Made by a program: the position numbers and the translations under genes. From Nocardioides nitrophenolicus (GTDB lineage Bacteria > Actinomycetota > Actinomycetes > Propionibacteriales > Nocardioidaceae): DNA of 64,000 nt. Below, one piece after another: positions 1 through 8,364 of this stretch (position 1 is the first letter of the stretch; each line of letters begins with the position of its first letter). Where the stretch lies: assembly GCF_016907515.1 (NCBI RefSeq), contig NZ_JAFBBY010000001.1:3782001-3846000 (forward strand), written 5' to 3'. Under the pieces are notes generated by a model. That model made no database searches and was not told the DNA's origin. It was given only the letters and a program-made list of their open reading frames with translations.

Positions 1-1776
1 CGTGCTGCCGTCGCCGGAGTAGACCGCGAACAGCCGGTGCTCGCCGACGGCGAGCCCGGGGACCGTGAAGCGAGCCACGCCCTGGTGGTCCAGCGCCACC
101 GCATCGGTGAGGGGAGTGGCGGTCGTGCCGTCGTACAGGCGCAGGGTGCCGGTGGGGACGGGGGCGCTGGTCGAGGCCTGCGCGACCGCGGCCCGGACGA
201 CGACGTCCGCGCCGACGACCACCGGGTTGTAGGGCGACGACAGGGTGATCGTGACCGCGCCACGGTTGACGGCCATCGCCTTGGGGGCGCTGGTCGAGGC
301 GTCGAACCGGTCGTCCCCGGAGTACGCCGCGGTGATCTGGTGCACCTGCGCGGCCAGCCCGCGGGTGGAGTACGTCGCGGCCCCGGTCGCGTCGATCGGC
401 ACCGGGTTCCCGAGCGGGACGCCGTCGGCCAGGATGCTGACCGTCCCCGTCGGTACGCCGACACTCGGCGCCGCGCGCCGCACCTGGGCCGTGAAGGTCA
501 CCGGGCTGCCCACGACGACCGGCTCGTCCGGGACGCCGAGGTCGACCGTGGTGGCGCCCCGGGCGACGCTCAGCTGGGCCTGCCCGGTCGACGGGTAGGA
601 GTCGCTGGCGCCGTCGGGGGTGTAGCTCGCCGCGAGAGTATAGTCGCCGGCCGGCAGTCCCGCGGGGACCAGCACGGTGGCGCCCCCGCCGGCGAGGGTG
701 ACCGTGCCGAGCGGCGTGGAGCCGCCGTTGCCGATCGCGTCGAGCGTGACGCTGCCGGTCGGGCCCTGGCCGCCGGCCGCCGCCGCGACGCTCACCGGCA
801 CGGTGAAGGACTGGCCGGTGACGACGCCCTGCGGCGCGGTCACGGTGATGCCGGTCGCGAAGAGCTGCCGGGCCAGGATCCGCACCGTGCCGTCGGCGAC
901 GACGTCCTGGACGCTCCAGCCGCCGACCTGGGTGACGGAGGCGCTGCCGACGGACCAGTTGCTCCCGCCACCGCCCCCGCCGCCGCCGCCGATCCCGAAG
1001 GTGCCGCCGTTCCCGCCGCTGCCGCCGCGGTACCCACCGCCGCCGCCACCGCCGCCCGCGGAGCCCGAGCCCGAGCTGGCGTCGCCGCCGCCCGTGCCCC
1101 AGCCGGCGCCGTTGCTGCCGGCGCTGCCGCCACCGCCGCCGGGAGAGGGGACGGACTGGCCGTTGCCGGCGCCGGGGCCACCCTGCCCTCCGGACTCGTG
1201 GCCGGTGGCGCCGTCGGCGGCGCCGCCGCCACCTCCACCGCCGCCACCGGCGATCACGACGTCGACGCCGTTGACGGTGAGGGTCGAGGCGCCGCCACCG
1301 CCGCCGCCGGCTCGGGCGTTGTCGGCGCCGGCGACGGTCGCGCCGGTGCCGCCGGACGCACCGCCGCGGCTGTTGGCTCCCCAGCCGCCGGACCCGGCGT
1401 CGTCCTTGTCGGAGTCGCCGCCGCGCTGGCCGGTCGCGCCGAGGTCGGCGCCGATCACGTCGCCCTCGGCGACGGTGATCGTGAAGGTCCCGAGCGCGCC
1501 GGGCCCGCCCTGGCCGCCCGACCCGCCGTGGCCGTTGCCGCCCCGTCCGCCGCCAGCACCGGAGACGGTCACGGTCAGCGTGGTCACGCCGCTCGGTACG
1601 ACGAACTCGTGGTGCCCGGCCGTCGTCCACGACTGCTGGATGGCCGCGGCCCGGGCCGGCTCGGTGAGCGCGGCCACCACGGCGCCGGAGCCCACCAGCC
1701 CCAGCGCGCCGACGACGACGACCCGGCTCCGCCAGCCCACGCGCGCCTGGATCCCGGCGCTGCTCGACCTGCTCAT
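1..1776 (-). CDS. Glycine-rich secreted protein with Ig-like repeats (3' end outside window)
   Basis: The reading frame is open from its ATG to the window edge (592 codons), so the C-terminus is missing. A GGAGGAG ribosome site lies about 7 nt before the start. Residues 1-45 look like a signal peptide: a basic start, a long Val/Ala/Leu stretch, then an Ala-rich cleavage region. Residues about 50-290 are extremely glycine-rich with Asn/Ser, resembling glycine-rich cell-surface proteins. From about residue 310 there are successive bacterial Ig-like repeats of about 90 residues, with recurring VVVG..VTFTA and YSGD motifs (Big_3_5 type). The role is probably structural or adhesive at the surface; the anchor, if any, lies outside the window. 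The next gene is divergent. Substrate or partner unknown. Confidence 0.8.
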   Translation of the reverse strand, partial: MSRSSSAGIQARVGWRSRVVVVGALGLVGSGAVVAALTEPARAAAIQQSWTTAGHHEFVVPSGVTTLTVTVSGAGGGRGGNGHGGSGGQGGPGALGTFTITVAEGDVIGADLGATGQRGGDSDKDDAGSGGWGANSRGGASGGTGATVAGADNARAGGGGGGASTLTVNGVDVVIAGGGGGGGGGAADGATGHESGGQGGPGAGNGQSVPSPGGGGGSAGSNGAGWGTGGGDASSGSGSAGGGGGGGGYRGGSGGNGGTFGIGGGGGGGGGSNWSVGSASVTQVGGWSVQDVVADGTVRILARQLFATGITVTAPQGVVTGQSFTVPVSVAAAAGGQGPTGSVTLDAIGNGGSTPLGTVTLAGGGATVLVPAGLPAGDYTLAASYTPDGASDSYPSTGQAQLSVARGATTVDLGVPDEPVVVGSPVTFTAQVRRAAPSVGVPTGTVSILADGVPLGNPVPIDATGAATYSTRGLAAQVHQITAAYSGDDRFDASTSAPKAMAVNRGAVTITLSSPYNPVVVGADVVVRAAVAQASTSAPVPTGTLRLYDGTTATPLTDAVALDHQGVARFTVPGLAVGEHRLFAVYSGDGST

Positions 1777-1863
1777 CGACGTACTCCTCCCCGCCCGCCA
1801 CCGCGGGTCGTCCCGGCAGGGACGCTAGGCAGGACCTCGTCGTCGGGACGGGCTCGGCCGGAA

Positions 1864-1886
1864 AACCCATCCGGTTCGGATAGGTT
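1864..1886. promoter_or_regulatory. Inverted repeat between divergent genes
   Basis: The half-sites AACCCATCCG and CGGATAGGTT are separated by GTT and match at 9 of 10 positions. The dyad lies between the divergent starts of the glycine-rich protein and the LuxR-family regulator, about 47 nt before the regulator's ATG. It is a good candidate operator, perhaps for that regulator; this is inferred from position and symmetry only. Confidence 0.45.
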
Positions 1887-1932
1887 CGACGCCGGGGGAG
1901 GGAGGGGAGCGCATGGTCCGGAGGGGACCGTC

Positions 1933-4803
1933 ATGAGTCGTTCCGCGGGGCTGGGACGCAGTCTCACCGTGGCCGGCCGCGACGTGCCGGCGTCGGTGCT
2001 GCCCGCGCTCGCCGCCTCGGACTACCCGAGCGCGGCCTGGGAGAGCGCGCGGCGGGCGCTGGCCGACGTCGAGCACCGGTCGGTCCTGATCGCGGTCACC
2101 GGTCTCTCGGGTGCGGGCAAGAGCGTCTGGCTGCGCCAGCTCGTCGCCTCCGCGAGCCGGGCCCGGGCCATCGTCGTCTCCGCCGACGCCTTCGAGCAGC
2201 CGATGCCCTATGCGCTGGCCGACAAGCTCGGGCACGCCGCCGGCGTACGCATCGCCCGGCCGGGGGAGGAGCCCTCCCTCCTGGACGTGGCGCGAGCGCT
2301 GGTGGCCGCGCTCGGCGACGCGGCCGGTCCGCGGCGGCGCCAGGTGATCGTGGTCGACAACGCGCAGTGGGTCGACGAGGCGTCGGTCCGGGTCCTGCGG
2401 TTCGTCCTCGGCCGGCTCGCGCACGCCGGCATCGTCGTGGTCCTCGCCGGGCACCCGGGCGCGACCGACGCGCTCGCCGACCGGATCACCGGCGGCGACC
2501 CCGCCGGCTGGCAGGAGGTACGCCGGCTGCGGATGCCCGAGCTGGGCGGTGCCTCGCTGCGGGCCTACCTGTCGCAGGTGCACGGCATCGAGGTCTCGCT
2601 GCGGCTCGCGGACCGGCTCCGCGAGCTGTCCGGTGGGCTGCCGGTGCTGGTCGACCAGCTGGCGAGCGCGCTGCGCCGCACCCACCGCTCGCACTGGGAC
2701 GAGGACGTCAGCTTCCGCTTCCTCCCGGAGAACCCGTTCGGTGGCCTTGCCGCCGAGCAGCCCGCCGACCTGATGGCGGCGGTCGAGGTGGCGGCCACGC
2801 TGCGCGACCCGATCCGGGCCACGCAGCTCGAGGAGGTGCTCGCCGCGGTGCTGCCCGGCGACGTGGTCCCCGCGCGGGTCGTCGACGACGCCGTGCGCGC
2901 CGGCCTGCTGGTGGCCTCCGACGCCGGGGGCGATCCGGCCGTCGCGCCCTTCCACGACCTGTTCGCGGCCGATGTCGTCGCCCAGCTCGCCCCGGCCCGG
3001 CAGACCGAGATCCTGGTCGCCGCGGCGGAGCGGCTCGCCGACCCGCACCGGGCGCTGACCTGCCGGCTCCAGGCGGCGGCGGTGACCGCGACCGGGCTGA
3101 GCGACGTCCTGCTGGCCGAGGTGCGCCGGGCCGTGGCCGACGCGGTGGCCGCGCGCCAGGGGCCGCGGGCCGTGTCCTACCTCCGCGCCGCGCTGGCCGT
3201 CGCCGACGCCGGTGGCGACCCGGCGCTCGCGGACGGCCTCGTGGAGGAGGTGTGCGTGCTGGCCGCCGGTCTGGTCGTGTCGCCGCTGGTGATCGACCTG
3301 ATCCCGCGGCTGGAGGCGATGCCGCCGGGACCGGTGCGGGACCTCGCCCTCCTGCAGACCCGCCAGATCACCGGCGACGTCGGCTGGGCCCGGGACTTCG
3401 TCGCCGAGCTGCGTGCCGACCCGCCCACGCCCGCCGAGCACCCGGACGCCGCCCTGATCGGGATGCACACCGCGATGCTGGCGGTGCTGGTGCAGCTCAC
3501 CACGGGCGATCCGGCGCCCCTGCTCGGCCTGGTCGACCAGGCCCTGACGGCGGCGTGCGCGATCGGGCCCGGCGACGAGCCGCCGACCGACCGCCGCCTC
3601 GCGGTGCTGCCCAGCGCCGAGGAGGTCGCGCTGCGCTGCCGGGCGCTCTCGGTCATCGCGGCCGGCATGACCGGCCAGATCGAGCGCCTGCTCGACGACT
3701 ACGTGCTCCTCGACCGGGAGATCGACGTCGCCGCCGACGGTCCCGCGCTCGCGGACGCGCTGGTCTGCCGCGGCTCGGTCCTGGTCGGCATGGGGCAGAT
3801 CGAGCAGGCCGACGCCGACTTCGCGCGAGTGCTGCGACTGCAGGCATCGGGGGTGGTGGGCTGGTCGATCGGACACGGCCAGGTGATGGCGGCCTACACC
3901 CGCTGGCTGCTCGGCCGGTACGCCGAGGCGCGGGCGATCGTCGACGACACCCAGGCCACCATCCTCGACGACACCGACGTCTCCGCCCGGCCGCTCTACT
4001 ACCAGCTGCGTGCCGTGCTGGCCGCGGCCCGCGGCGACCACGACGCCTACCGTCGCGAGCTGGCCATCATGGCCGAGGTGACGGTCACCGACTACGACAC
4101 CTTCGGCGCCGAGCTGGACCTGCTGCACCGCGTCGAGCACGCCCTCGCCACGGGTGAGCCCGAGCTGATCGTCGACCTGCTGGCGCCCGAGCGGCTGGCC
4201 GGGCTGCGCCTGGCCAGCCAGTCGATCCGGTCCTACCGGGTGGCCGCCCTGTGCGCGCTCGGCCGCGCGGAGCAGGCCGACGCCGAGCTGGCCGAGCTCC
4301 GCGGTCTCGCCGGCGTCGGCTTCCATCCCGTCTACGCGTCGATGGACTGGCTGGAGGGCCGGGTGGCGGAGGCCTACGGGCTCACCAACCAGGCGCTGCG
4401 CGGCTACCGCCGGGCAGCCGCGGGCCCGCCCGGACACACCGCCGCACTGGCGGCGTACGACGCCGGCCGGCTGCTCCTCGAGTCCGGCGGCAGCCGCCCG
4501 GCGGCTCGCCGGCTGCTGCGCCGCGCCGCCACCGAGCTCGCCGCCCTCGGCAGGTCCCGGCTCGCCGACGCGGCCCACCTGCTGCTGCAGCGGGAGCCGG
4601 AGTCGGAGTCCTCCGGCGCGCTCGCGTCACTGAGCGCGCGGGAGCGCGAGATCGCCCGGCTCGCCGCGGTCGGGCACACCAACCGCGAGATCGCGGACCG
4701 GCTCGGGATCGCCCAGCCCACCGTCGCCTTCCACATCCGCAACGTGCTGGCCAAGCTGGGGTTGACGAGCCGGCGGGAGCTGCGCGACCTCGGCGTGGGA
4801 TGA
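1933..4803 (+). CDS. Large ATP-binding LuxR-family transcriptional regulator
   Basis: A 956-residue regulator of the LAL/STAND type. An AAA-like nucleotide-binding domain near the N-terminus carries the Walker A motif GLSGAGKS at residues 57-64 and a Walker B-like stretch VIVVDNAQWVD. The long middle is Ala/Leu-rich and helical, as expected for TPR-like sensor repeats. The last 60 residues are a LuxR/GerE helix-turn-helix (LSAREREIARLAAVGHTNREIADRLGIA region split across residues 900-930). The reading frame stays open far upstream, but the ATG chosen has GGAGGGG 6-7 nt before it and directly precedes the conserved ATPase domain. Such proteins usually activate transcription after an inducer and ATP bind. 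The divergent surface-protein gene is the obvious candidate target; the ligand is unknown. Confidence 0.85.
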   Translation: MSRSAGLGRSLTVAGRDVPASVLPALAASDYPSAAWESARRALADVEHRSVLIAVTGLSGAGKSVWLRQLVASASRARAIVVSADAFEQPMPYALADKLGHAAGVRIARPGEEPSLLDVARALVAALGDAAGPRRRQVIVVDNAQWVDEASVRVLRFVLGRLAHAGIVVVLAGHPGATDALADRITGGDPAGWQEVRRLRMPELGGASLRAYLSQVHGIEVSLRLADRLRELSGGLPVLVDQLASALRRTHRSHWDEDVSFRFLPENPFGGLAAEQPADLMAAVEVAATLRDPIRATQLEEVLAAVLPGDVVPARVVDDAVRAGLLVASDAGGDPAVAPFHDLFAADVVAQLAPARQTEILVAAAERLADPHRALTCRLQAAAVTATGLSDVLLAEVRRAVADAVAARQGPRAVSYLRAALAVADAGGDPALADGLVEEVCVLAAGLVVSPLVIDLIPRLEAMPPGPVRDLALLQTRQITGDVGWARDFVAELRADPPTPAEHPDAALIGMHTAMLAVLVQLTTGDPAPLLGLVDQALTAACAIGPGDEPPTDRRLAVLPSAEEVALRCRALSVIAAGMTGQIERLLDDYVLLDREIDVAADGPALADALVCRGSVLVGMGQIEQADADFARVLRLQASGVVGWSIGHGQVMAAYTRWLLGRYAEARAIVDDTQATILDDTDVSARPLYYQLRAVLAAARGDHDAYRRELAIMAEVTVTDYDTFGAELDLLHRVEHALATGEPELIVDLLAPERLAGLRLASQSIRSYRVAALCALGRAEQADAELAELRGLAGVGFHPVYASMDWLEGRVAEAYGLTNQALRGYRRAAAGPPGHTAALAAYDAGRLLLESGGSRPAARRLLRRAATELAALGRSRLADAAHLLLQREPESESSGALASLSAREREIARLAAVGHTNREIADRLGIAQPTVAFHIRNVLAKLGLTSRRELRDLGVG

Positions 4804-4821
4804 GTGGTCGGGGGCGAGCGA

Positions 4822-5478
4822 TCAGCCCTGCAGCAGTGCGGCGTACCTCCGCTTCTGCCGGGGCTCCACGATCCCGTGCAGCGCGAGCGCGAACTGCTGG
4901 CGGACGTAGTCGTCGAAGCCGAGGGTGCGCTCGAAGTACCAGTGCTTGAGCGCCCACGCGTGGGCGAGCAGGACCAGGTTGGCGGAGACCAGCTCGGGCT
5001 CGACCTGGCGCAGCACGCCGGCCGCGATCCCGTCGGCGATGGCGCGGCGCAGGGGCTCGGTGGTCTCGACCTCGAGGTCCTTGATCCGCTGGCGCCCGGC
5101 CTCGTCGAGTGACTTGCCCTCGCGGTAGGTCAGCACGGCGGCGTGGCGGTGGCGGTCGATGACCTCGCAGTAGCCGCGGAAGGCGGCGGCCAGCCGCTCG
5201 ACCGGGTCGTCGCCCACCGTCGTCATCGCCGCGGGCACGGTCGTGGCGAAGTCGTCGAGGACGTGGACGATGACGGCCAGCAGGATCTCGTCCTTGCTCC
5301 CGAAGTAGCGGTAGATCAGGCCCACGCTGACCCCCGCCTCGGCGGCGAGCGCCTGCATCGACACACCGTGGGAGCCCTCGCGCTCCATCAGCCGCGCGGC
5401 GGCGTCGAGGAGCTGCTCGCTGCGCTGCTGGGCGCGCGCCTCGCGTGCCGCGGCGTCGGGGTCGAGTGCCTGGGTCAT
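4822..5478 (-). CDS. TetR-family regulator of the adjacent acyl-CoA catabolic operon
   Basis: A 218-residue TetR-type repressor. Its N-terminal helix-turn-helix includes ALAAEAGVSVGLIYRYFGSK, the classic TetR recognition segment; the C-terminal helical domain would bind the effector, probably an acyl-CoA given the neighbours. I chose ATG 5478 rather than GTG 5484 because GGAGG lies 8 nt before the ATG but only 2 nt before the GTG. It is divergent from the cyclohexanecarboxylate-type operon, and the 140-bp gap contains three TGAAC-N4-GTTCA dyads, which suggests that it represses both itself and the operon. The assignment as local regulator is inferred from context. Confidence 0.88.
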   Translation of the reverse strand: MTQALDPDAAAREARAQQRSEQLLDAAARLMEREGSHGVSMQALAAEAGVSVGLIYRYFGSKDEILLAVIVHVLDDFATTVPAAMTTVGDDPVERLAAAFRGYCEVIDRHRHAAVLTYREGKSLDEAGRQRIKDLEVETTEPLRRAIADGIAAGVLRQVEPELVSANLVLLAHAWALKHWYFERTLGFDDYVRQQFALALHGIVEPRQKRRYAALLQG

Positions 5479-5503
5479 CGTCACGGCCTCCGGGTCGGTC
5501 GAG

Positions 5504-5517
5504 TGAACGTGGGTTCA
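5504..5517. promoter_or_regulatory. TetR operator copy 1, TGAAC-N4-GTTCA
   Basis: A perfect 5+5 bp inverted repeat with a 4-bp centre (GTGG), 26 bp before the TetR start codon. It is the copy nearest the regulator and probably serves autorepression. Confidence 0.7.
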
Positions 5518-5546
5518 TTCAATCACGGCCGATCGGGGCGGAGGCG

Positions 5547-5578
5547 TTGACATCCGGGGAAAATGAACCTACGTTCAT
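5547..5578 (+). promoter_or_regulatory. Catabolic operon promoter overlapped by TetR operator copy 2
   Basis: TTGACA (5547-5552) is followed after 17 bp by TACGTT (5570-5575), a good sigma-70-like promoter facing the operon. The second operator, ATGAAC-CTAC-GTTCAT at 5563-5578, is a perfect 6+6 bp palindrome covering the -10 element, so a bound repressor should block RNA polymerase directly. Confidence 0.7.
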
Positions 5579-5584
5579 CGCAGA

Positions 5585-5598
5585 TGAACGAACATTCA
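5585..5598. promoter_or_regulatory. TetR operator copy 3
   Basis: TGAAC-GAAC-ATTCA, the same half-site arrangement with one mismatch, lies between the predicted transcription start and the ribosome site GAGGAGGGG of the first catabolic gene. Its spacing from copy 2 (21 bp, two helical turns) would allow both sites to be occupied on one DNA face. Confidence 0.6.
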
Positions 5599-5618
5599 CA
5601 TTGCGAGGAGGGGTCGGC

Positions 5619-6431
5619 ATGAGCGACCTGATGGAGCACGAGTTCGGCGACATCACCTACGTCGTCGAGGACGCGGCGGCGATCGTCACGATCAACCGTC
5701 CCGAGCGCTACAACGCTTTCCGGTCGCAGACCGTGGACGAGCTGATCAGCGCCTTCAACCTGGCCTGGTCCGACCAGCGGGTGCGCGCGGTCGTGCTCAC
5801 CGGCGCGGGCGAGAAGGCGTTCTGCACCGGCGGCGACGTCAAGCAGCGCGCGGAGACCGGCGACTACGGACCCGGTGAGCTGGGCCGGTTCCGGATCGGC
5901 GAGCTGCACAAGGTGATGCGCGACATCCCCAAGCCCGTCATCGCCGCGGTCAACGGCATCGCGGTCGGCGGCGGTCACGTGCTGCACGTGCTTTGCGACG
6001 TCTCGATCGCCAGCGAGGGCGCGCGCTTCGGCCAGGCGGGGCCGCGGGTCGGCTCGTTCGACGCGGGCTTCGGATCGGCGTACCTGTCCCGGGTGGTGGG
6101 GGAGAAGAAGGCCCGGGAGATCTGGTTCTGGTGCCGTCAGTACGACGCGGCGGCGGCGCTCGAGATGGGCCTGGTCAACAAGGTGGTCCCCGCCGACCAC
6201 CTGCTCGCCGAGGCGAAGGCGTGGGTCGCGGAGGTCGCCGTGCTCAGCCCGACCGCGATCCGCTTCCTCAAGCAGTCCTTCAACGCCGACACCGACCACC
6301 AGGCCGGCTTCTCCAACATGGCGATGACCGCGCTCGACATCTTCGGCGTCTCGCCCGAGGGCATGGAGGGCGCCACCGCCTTCGCCGACAAGCGCCCGGC
6401 CGACTTCGCGCCGCACGTGAACTGGCACTGA
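5619..6431 (+). CDS. badI: BadI/MenB-type 2-ketocyclohexanecarboxyl-CoA hydrolase
   Basis: A 270-residue crotonase-fold enzyme. The oxyanion-hole regions are at about residues 68-72 (CTGGD) and 116-120 (AVGGG). The block GPRVGSFDAGFGSAYLSRVV (141-160) followed by GEKKAREIWFWCRQY is diagnostic of the MenB/BadI branch, not ordinary enoyl-CoA hydratases. MenB makes naphthoate rings; BadI cleaves 2-ketocyclohexane-1-carboxyl-CoA to pimeloyl-CoA. With a BadH-like dehydrogenase two genes downstream and no menaquinone genes nearby, the ring-opening role is favoured. The frame is open upstream, but ATG 5619 has GAGGAGGGG before it and lies beyond the promoter and operators. It is the first gene of the operon and is followed by the next gene after 1 nt. 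Confidence 0.78.
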   Translation: MSDLMEHEFGDITYVVEDAAAIVTINRPERYNAFRSQTVDELISAFNLAWSDQRVRAVVLTGAGEKAFCTGGDVKQRAETGDYGPGELGRFRIGELHKVMRDIPKPVIAAVNGIAVGGGHVLHVLCDVSIASEGARFGQAGPRVGSFDAGFGSAYLSRVVGEKKAREIWFWCRQYDAAAALEMGLVNKVVPADHLLAEAKAWVAEVAVLSPTAIRFLKQSFNADTDHQAGFSNMAMTALDIFGVSPEGMEGATAFADKRPADFAPHVNWH

Positions 6432-6432
6432 G

Positions 6433-7581
6433 ATGCACTACGGACTCGACGAAGACCAGGAGGCCTTCCGCGCCGAGCTGCGCCGGTGGGCCGAGAAGGT
6501 GCTCGCGCCGCACTACCAGGCCGACGACCGGGCGGCGGAGTTCCGCCCCCAGCTCGCCTTCGACATGGCGGGCATGGGCCTGACCGGACTCCGCATCCCC
6601 GAGGAGTACGGCGGCCAGGACGCCACCGCCGTGGTCGCGGGGATCGCCGCCGAGGAGGTCGGCCGGGCCGACTTCAACGCCGGCTACCTGATCATCAACA
6701 CCGCGCTGATCAGCGACATCATCGTCCGCAACGCCAGCGCCGAGCAGAAGGCCGCCTGGCTGCCGGGGATCGCGTCCGGCGCGACGGTGCCGTGCATCAT
6801 GATCACCGAGCCCGGCCACGGCACCGACGCCGCGAGCCTGGAGCTGCGCGCCGTCCCCGACGGCGACGACGCCTGGCTGCTCAGCGGCGAGAAGACCTCG
6901 ATCACCCTGGGCATGGCGTCCGACCGGGCCGTGGTCCTCGCCCGCACCGGAGGCCCCGGCGCCCGCGGCGTCTCGGCGTTCTGGGTCGACCTGACGACCC
7001 CGGGCGTCACCCGCAGCGCCTTCGACGACCTGGGCAGCCGCGCCATCGGCCGGGCCTCGGTCCACTTCGACGGCGTCCGGGTCACCCGGACTGAGCTGAT
7101 CGGCGCCGAGGGCGACGGCTTCGTGTCGGTCATGCAGGGCTTCGACTACTCCCGCGCGATCATCGGCCTGCTCTGCCTCGGCGCCGCGCAGGTCTCGCTC
7201 GACGAGGCCGCCCAGTGGGCCCGGGACCGCGAGGCGTTCGGGCAGCCGATCGGCCGGTTCCAGGGGGTCAGCTTCCCGCTGGCGGAGTTCGCGACCTATC
7301 TCAGGGGCGCGCGCCACGTCTGCTACGAGGCGCTCTGGCTCAAGGACCACGACCTCGAGCACAGCGCCGAGGCGGCGATGGCCAAGTTCTGGGCGCCCAA
7401 GCTCGCCACCGAGGTCATCCACCAGGCCCTGCTCACCCTGGGCCACGTCGGCTACTCGACCGAGCACAAGGTCGGTCAGCGGCTGCGTGACGTCATCGGT
7501 CTCGAGATCGGCGACGGCACCGCCCAGGTCTCCAAGCTCGTCATCTCCCGCGGCCTGCTCGGCCGCGCCTACGCACCCTGA
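6433..7581 (+). CDS. Acyl-CoA dehydrogenase, probable cyclohexanecarboxyl-CoA dehydrogenase (AliB-like)
   Basis: A 382-residue FAD-dependent acyl-CoA dehydrogenase of normal length with N-terminal helical, central beta (ITEPGHGTDAASLELRA) and C-terminal helical domains. The C-terminus can be aligned without gaps to medium-chain acyl-CoA dehydrogenase; at the usual catalytic-base position (Glu in YEGTAQ) this protein has Asp361 in GDGTAQ, with the preceding Tyr replaced by Gly360. That suggests an unusual, bulky substrate. In the pathway it would introduce the C1-C2 double bond into cyclohexanecarboxyl-CoA, passing electrons to ETF. It starts 1 nt after the badI stop. The substrate is assigned from gene context; it could instead act on another branched or cyclic acyl-CoA. 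Confidence 0.75.
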   Translation: MHYGLDEDQEAFRAELRRWAEKVLAPHYQADDRAAEFRPQLAFDMAGMGLTGLRIPEEYGGQDATAVVAGIAAEEVGRADFNAGYLIINTALISDIIVRNASAEQKAAWLPGIASGATVPCIMITEPGHGTDAASLELRAVPDGDDAWLLSGEKTSITLGMASDRAVVLARTGGPGARGVSAFWVDLTTPGVTRSAFDDLGSRAIGRASVHFDGVRVTRTELIGAEGDGFVSVMQGFDYSRAIIGLLCLGAAQVSLDEAAQWARDREAFGQPIGRFQGVSFPLAEFATYLRGARHVCYEALWLKDHDLEHSAEAAMAKFWAPKLATEVIHQALLTLGHVGYSTEHKVGQRLRDVIGLEIGDGTAQVSKLVISRGLLGRAYAP

Positions 7582-7598
7582 TCGGAAGGAAGCCAACC

Positions 7599-8339
7599 AT
7601 GGGCAAGCTCGAGAGCAAGATCGCGATCGTCACCGGCGCGGGTCAGGGCATCGGCCAGGCGATCGCCGTCAAGCTGGCCGCCGAGGGCGCGACCGTCGTG
7701 GTCACCGACATCGACGAGGCGAGCGCGAAGGAGACCGCCGAGGAGATCGGCGCCGGCGCGATCGGCATCGCCACCGACGTCACCGACCGGACGTCGGTCG
7801 ACGCCATGGTCGACCAGGTCGTGGCGCGCTTCGGCCGGGTCGACGTGCTGGTCAACAACGCCGGCTGGGACAAGGCCGAGCCGTTCGTCGACTCGGAGCC
7901 GGAGACCTGGGACCGGGTGATCGCGATCAACCTGTACGGCGTCCTCAACACCTCCAAGAAGGTGCTGCCGCTGATGATCGCCCAGGGTGGCGGCCGCGTG
8001 GTCAACCTCGGCTCCGACGCCGGCCGGGTCGGCTCGTCGGGCGAGGCGGTCTACTCCGCCGCCAAGGGCGGCGTGATCGCCTTCACCAAGGCGACCGCCC
8101 GCGAGGTCGCGCGGGCCGGCGTCGCGGTCAACTGCGTGTGCCCCGGCCCGACCGACACCGCGCTGTTCGCCTCGATGGGCGGGGAGCGGCTGCGCGAGGC
8201 GCTCGCCAAGGCGATCCCGATGCGCCGTCTCGGGCTCCCTGCGGACCTCGCCAACGCCGTCGCCTTCTACGCCTCCGACGAGGCCGCCTTCATCACCGGC
8301 CAGACCGTCAGCGTCAGCGGCGGCCTGACCATGTCCTGA
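7599..8339 (+). CDS. badH: SDR dehydrogenase, 2-hydroxycyclohexanecarboxyl-CoA dehydrogenase (BadH)
   Basis: A 246-residue short-chain dehydrogenase: NAD-binding TGAGQGIG at 12-19, NNAG at 86-89, catalytic Ser139, Tyr152 and Lys156 (YSAAK). Several stretches closely resemble what I recall of Rhodopseudomonas palustris BadH, notably LVNNAGWD, SDAxRVGSSGEAVY, VCPGPTDTAL and FITGQ..SVSGGLTM. BadH oxidises the 2-hydroxy group of the ring CoA ester to the ketone just before BadI opens the ring. FabG-like activity is the generic alternative, but the match and the neighbours favour BadH. GGAAG precedes the ATG; the gap to the gene upstream is 17 nt. Confidence 0.85.
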   Translation: MGKLESKIAIVTGAGQGIGQAIAVKLAAEGATVVVTDIDEASAKETAEEIGAGAIGIATDVTDRTSVDAMVDQVVARFGRVDVLVNNAGWDKAEPFVDSEPETWDRVIAINLYGVLNTSKKVLPLMIAQGGGRVVNLGSDAGRVGSSGEAVYSAAKGGVIAFTKATAREVARAGVAVNCVCPGPTDTALFASMGGERLREALAKAIPMRRLGLPADLANAVAFYASDEAAFITGQTVSVSGGLTMS

Positions 8340-8364
8340 TCCGTTCCTGACCAGGGAGCCCGTC

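Noticed and set aside
37..1932. A long upstream extension of the LuxR-family regulator frame
   Set aside because: It is low-complexity and antisense to the secreted glycine-rich gene; a strong ribosome site supports the start at 1933.
1825..4578. A 917-codon open frame opposite the LuxR-family regulator
   Set aside because: It has no recognisable domain, its composition is the antisense of a GC-rich gene, and the + strand gene has Walker A, HTH and a ribosome site.
5619..6431. MenB (naphthoate synthase) for the first catabolic gene
   Set aside because: The sequence alone permits it, but no menaquinone gene is near and a BadH-like gene and glutaryl-CoA dehydrogenase are in the same operon.
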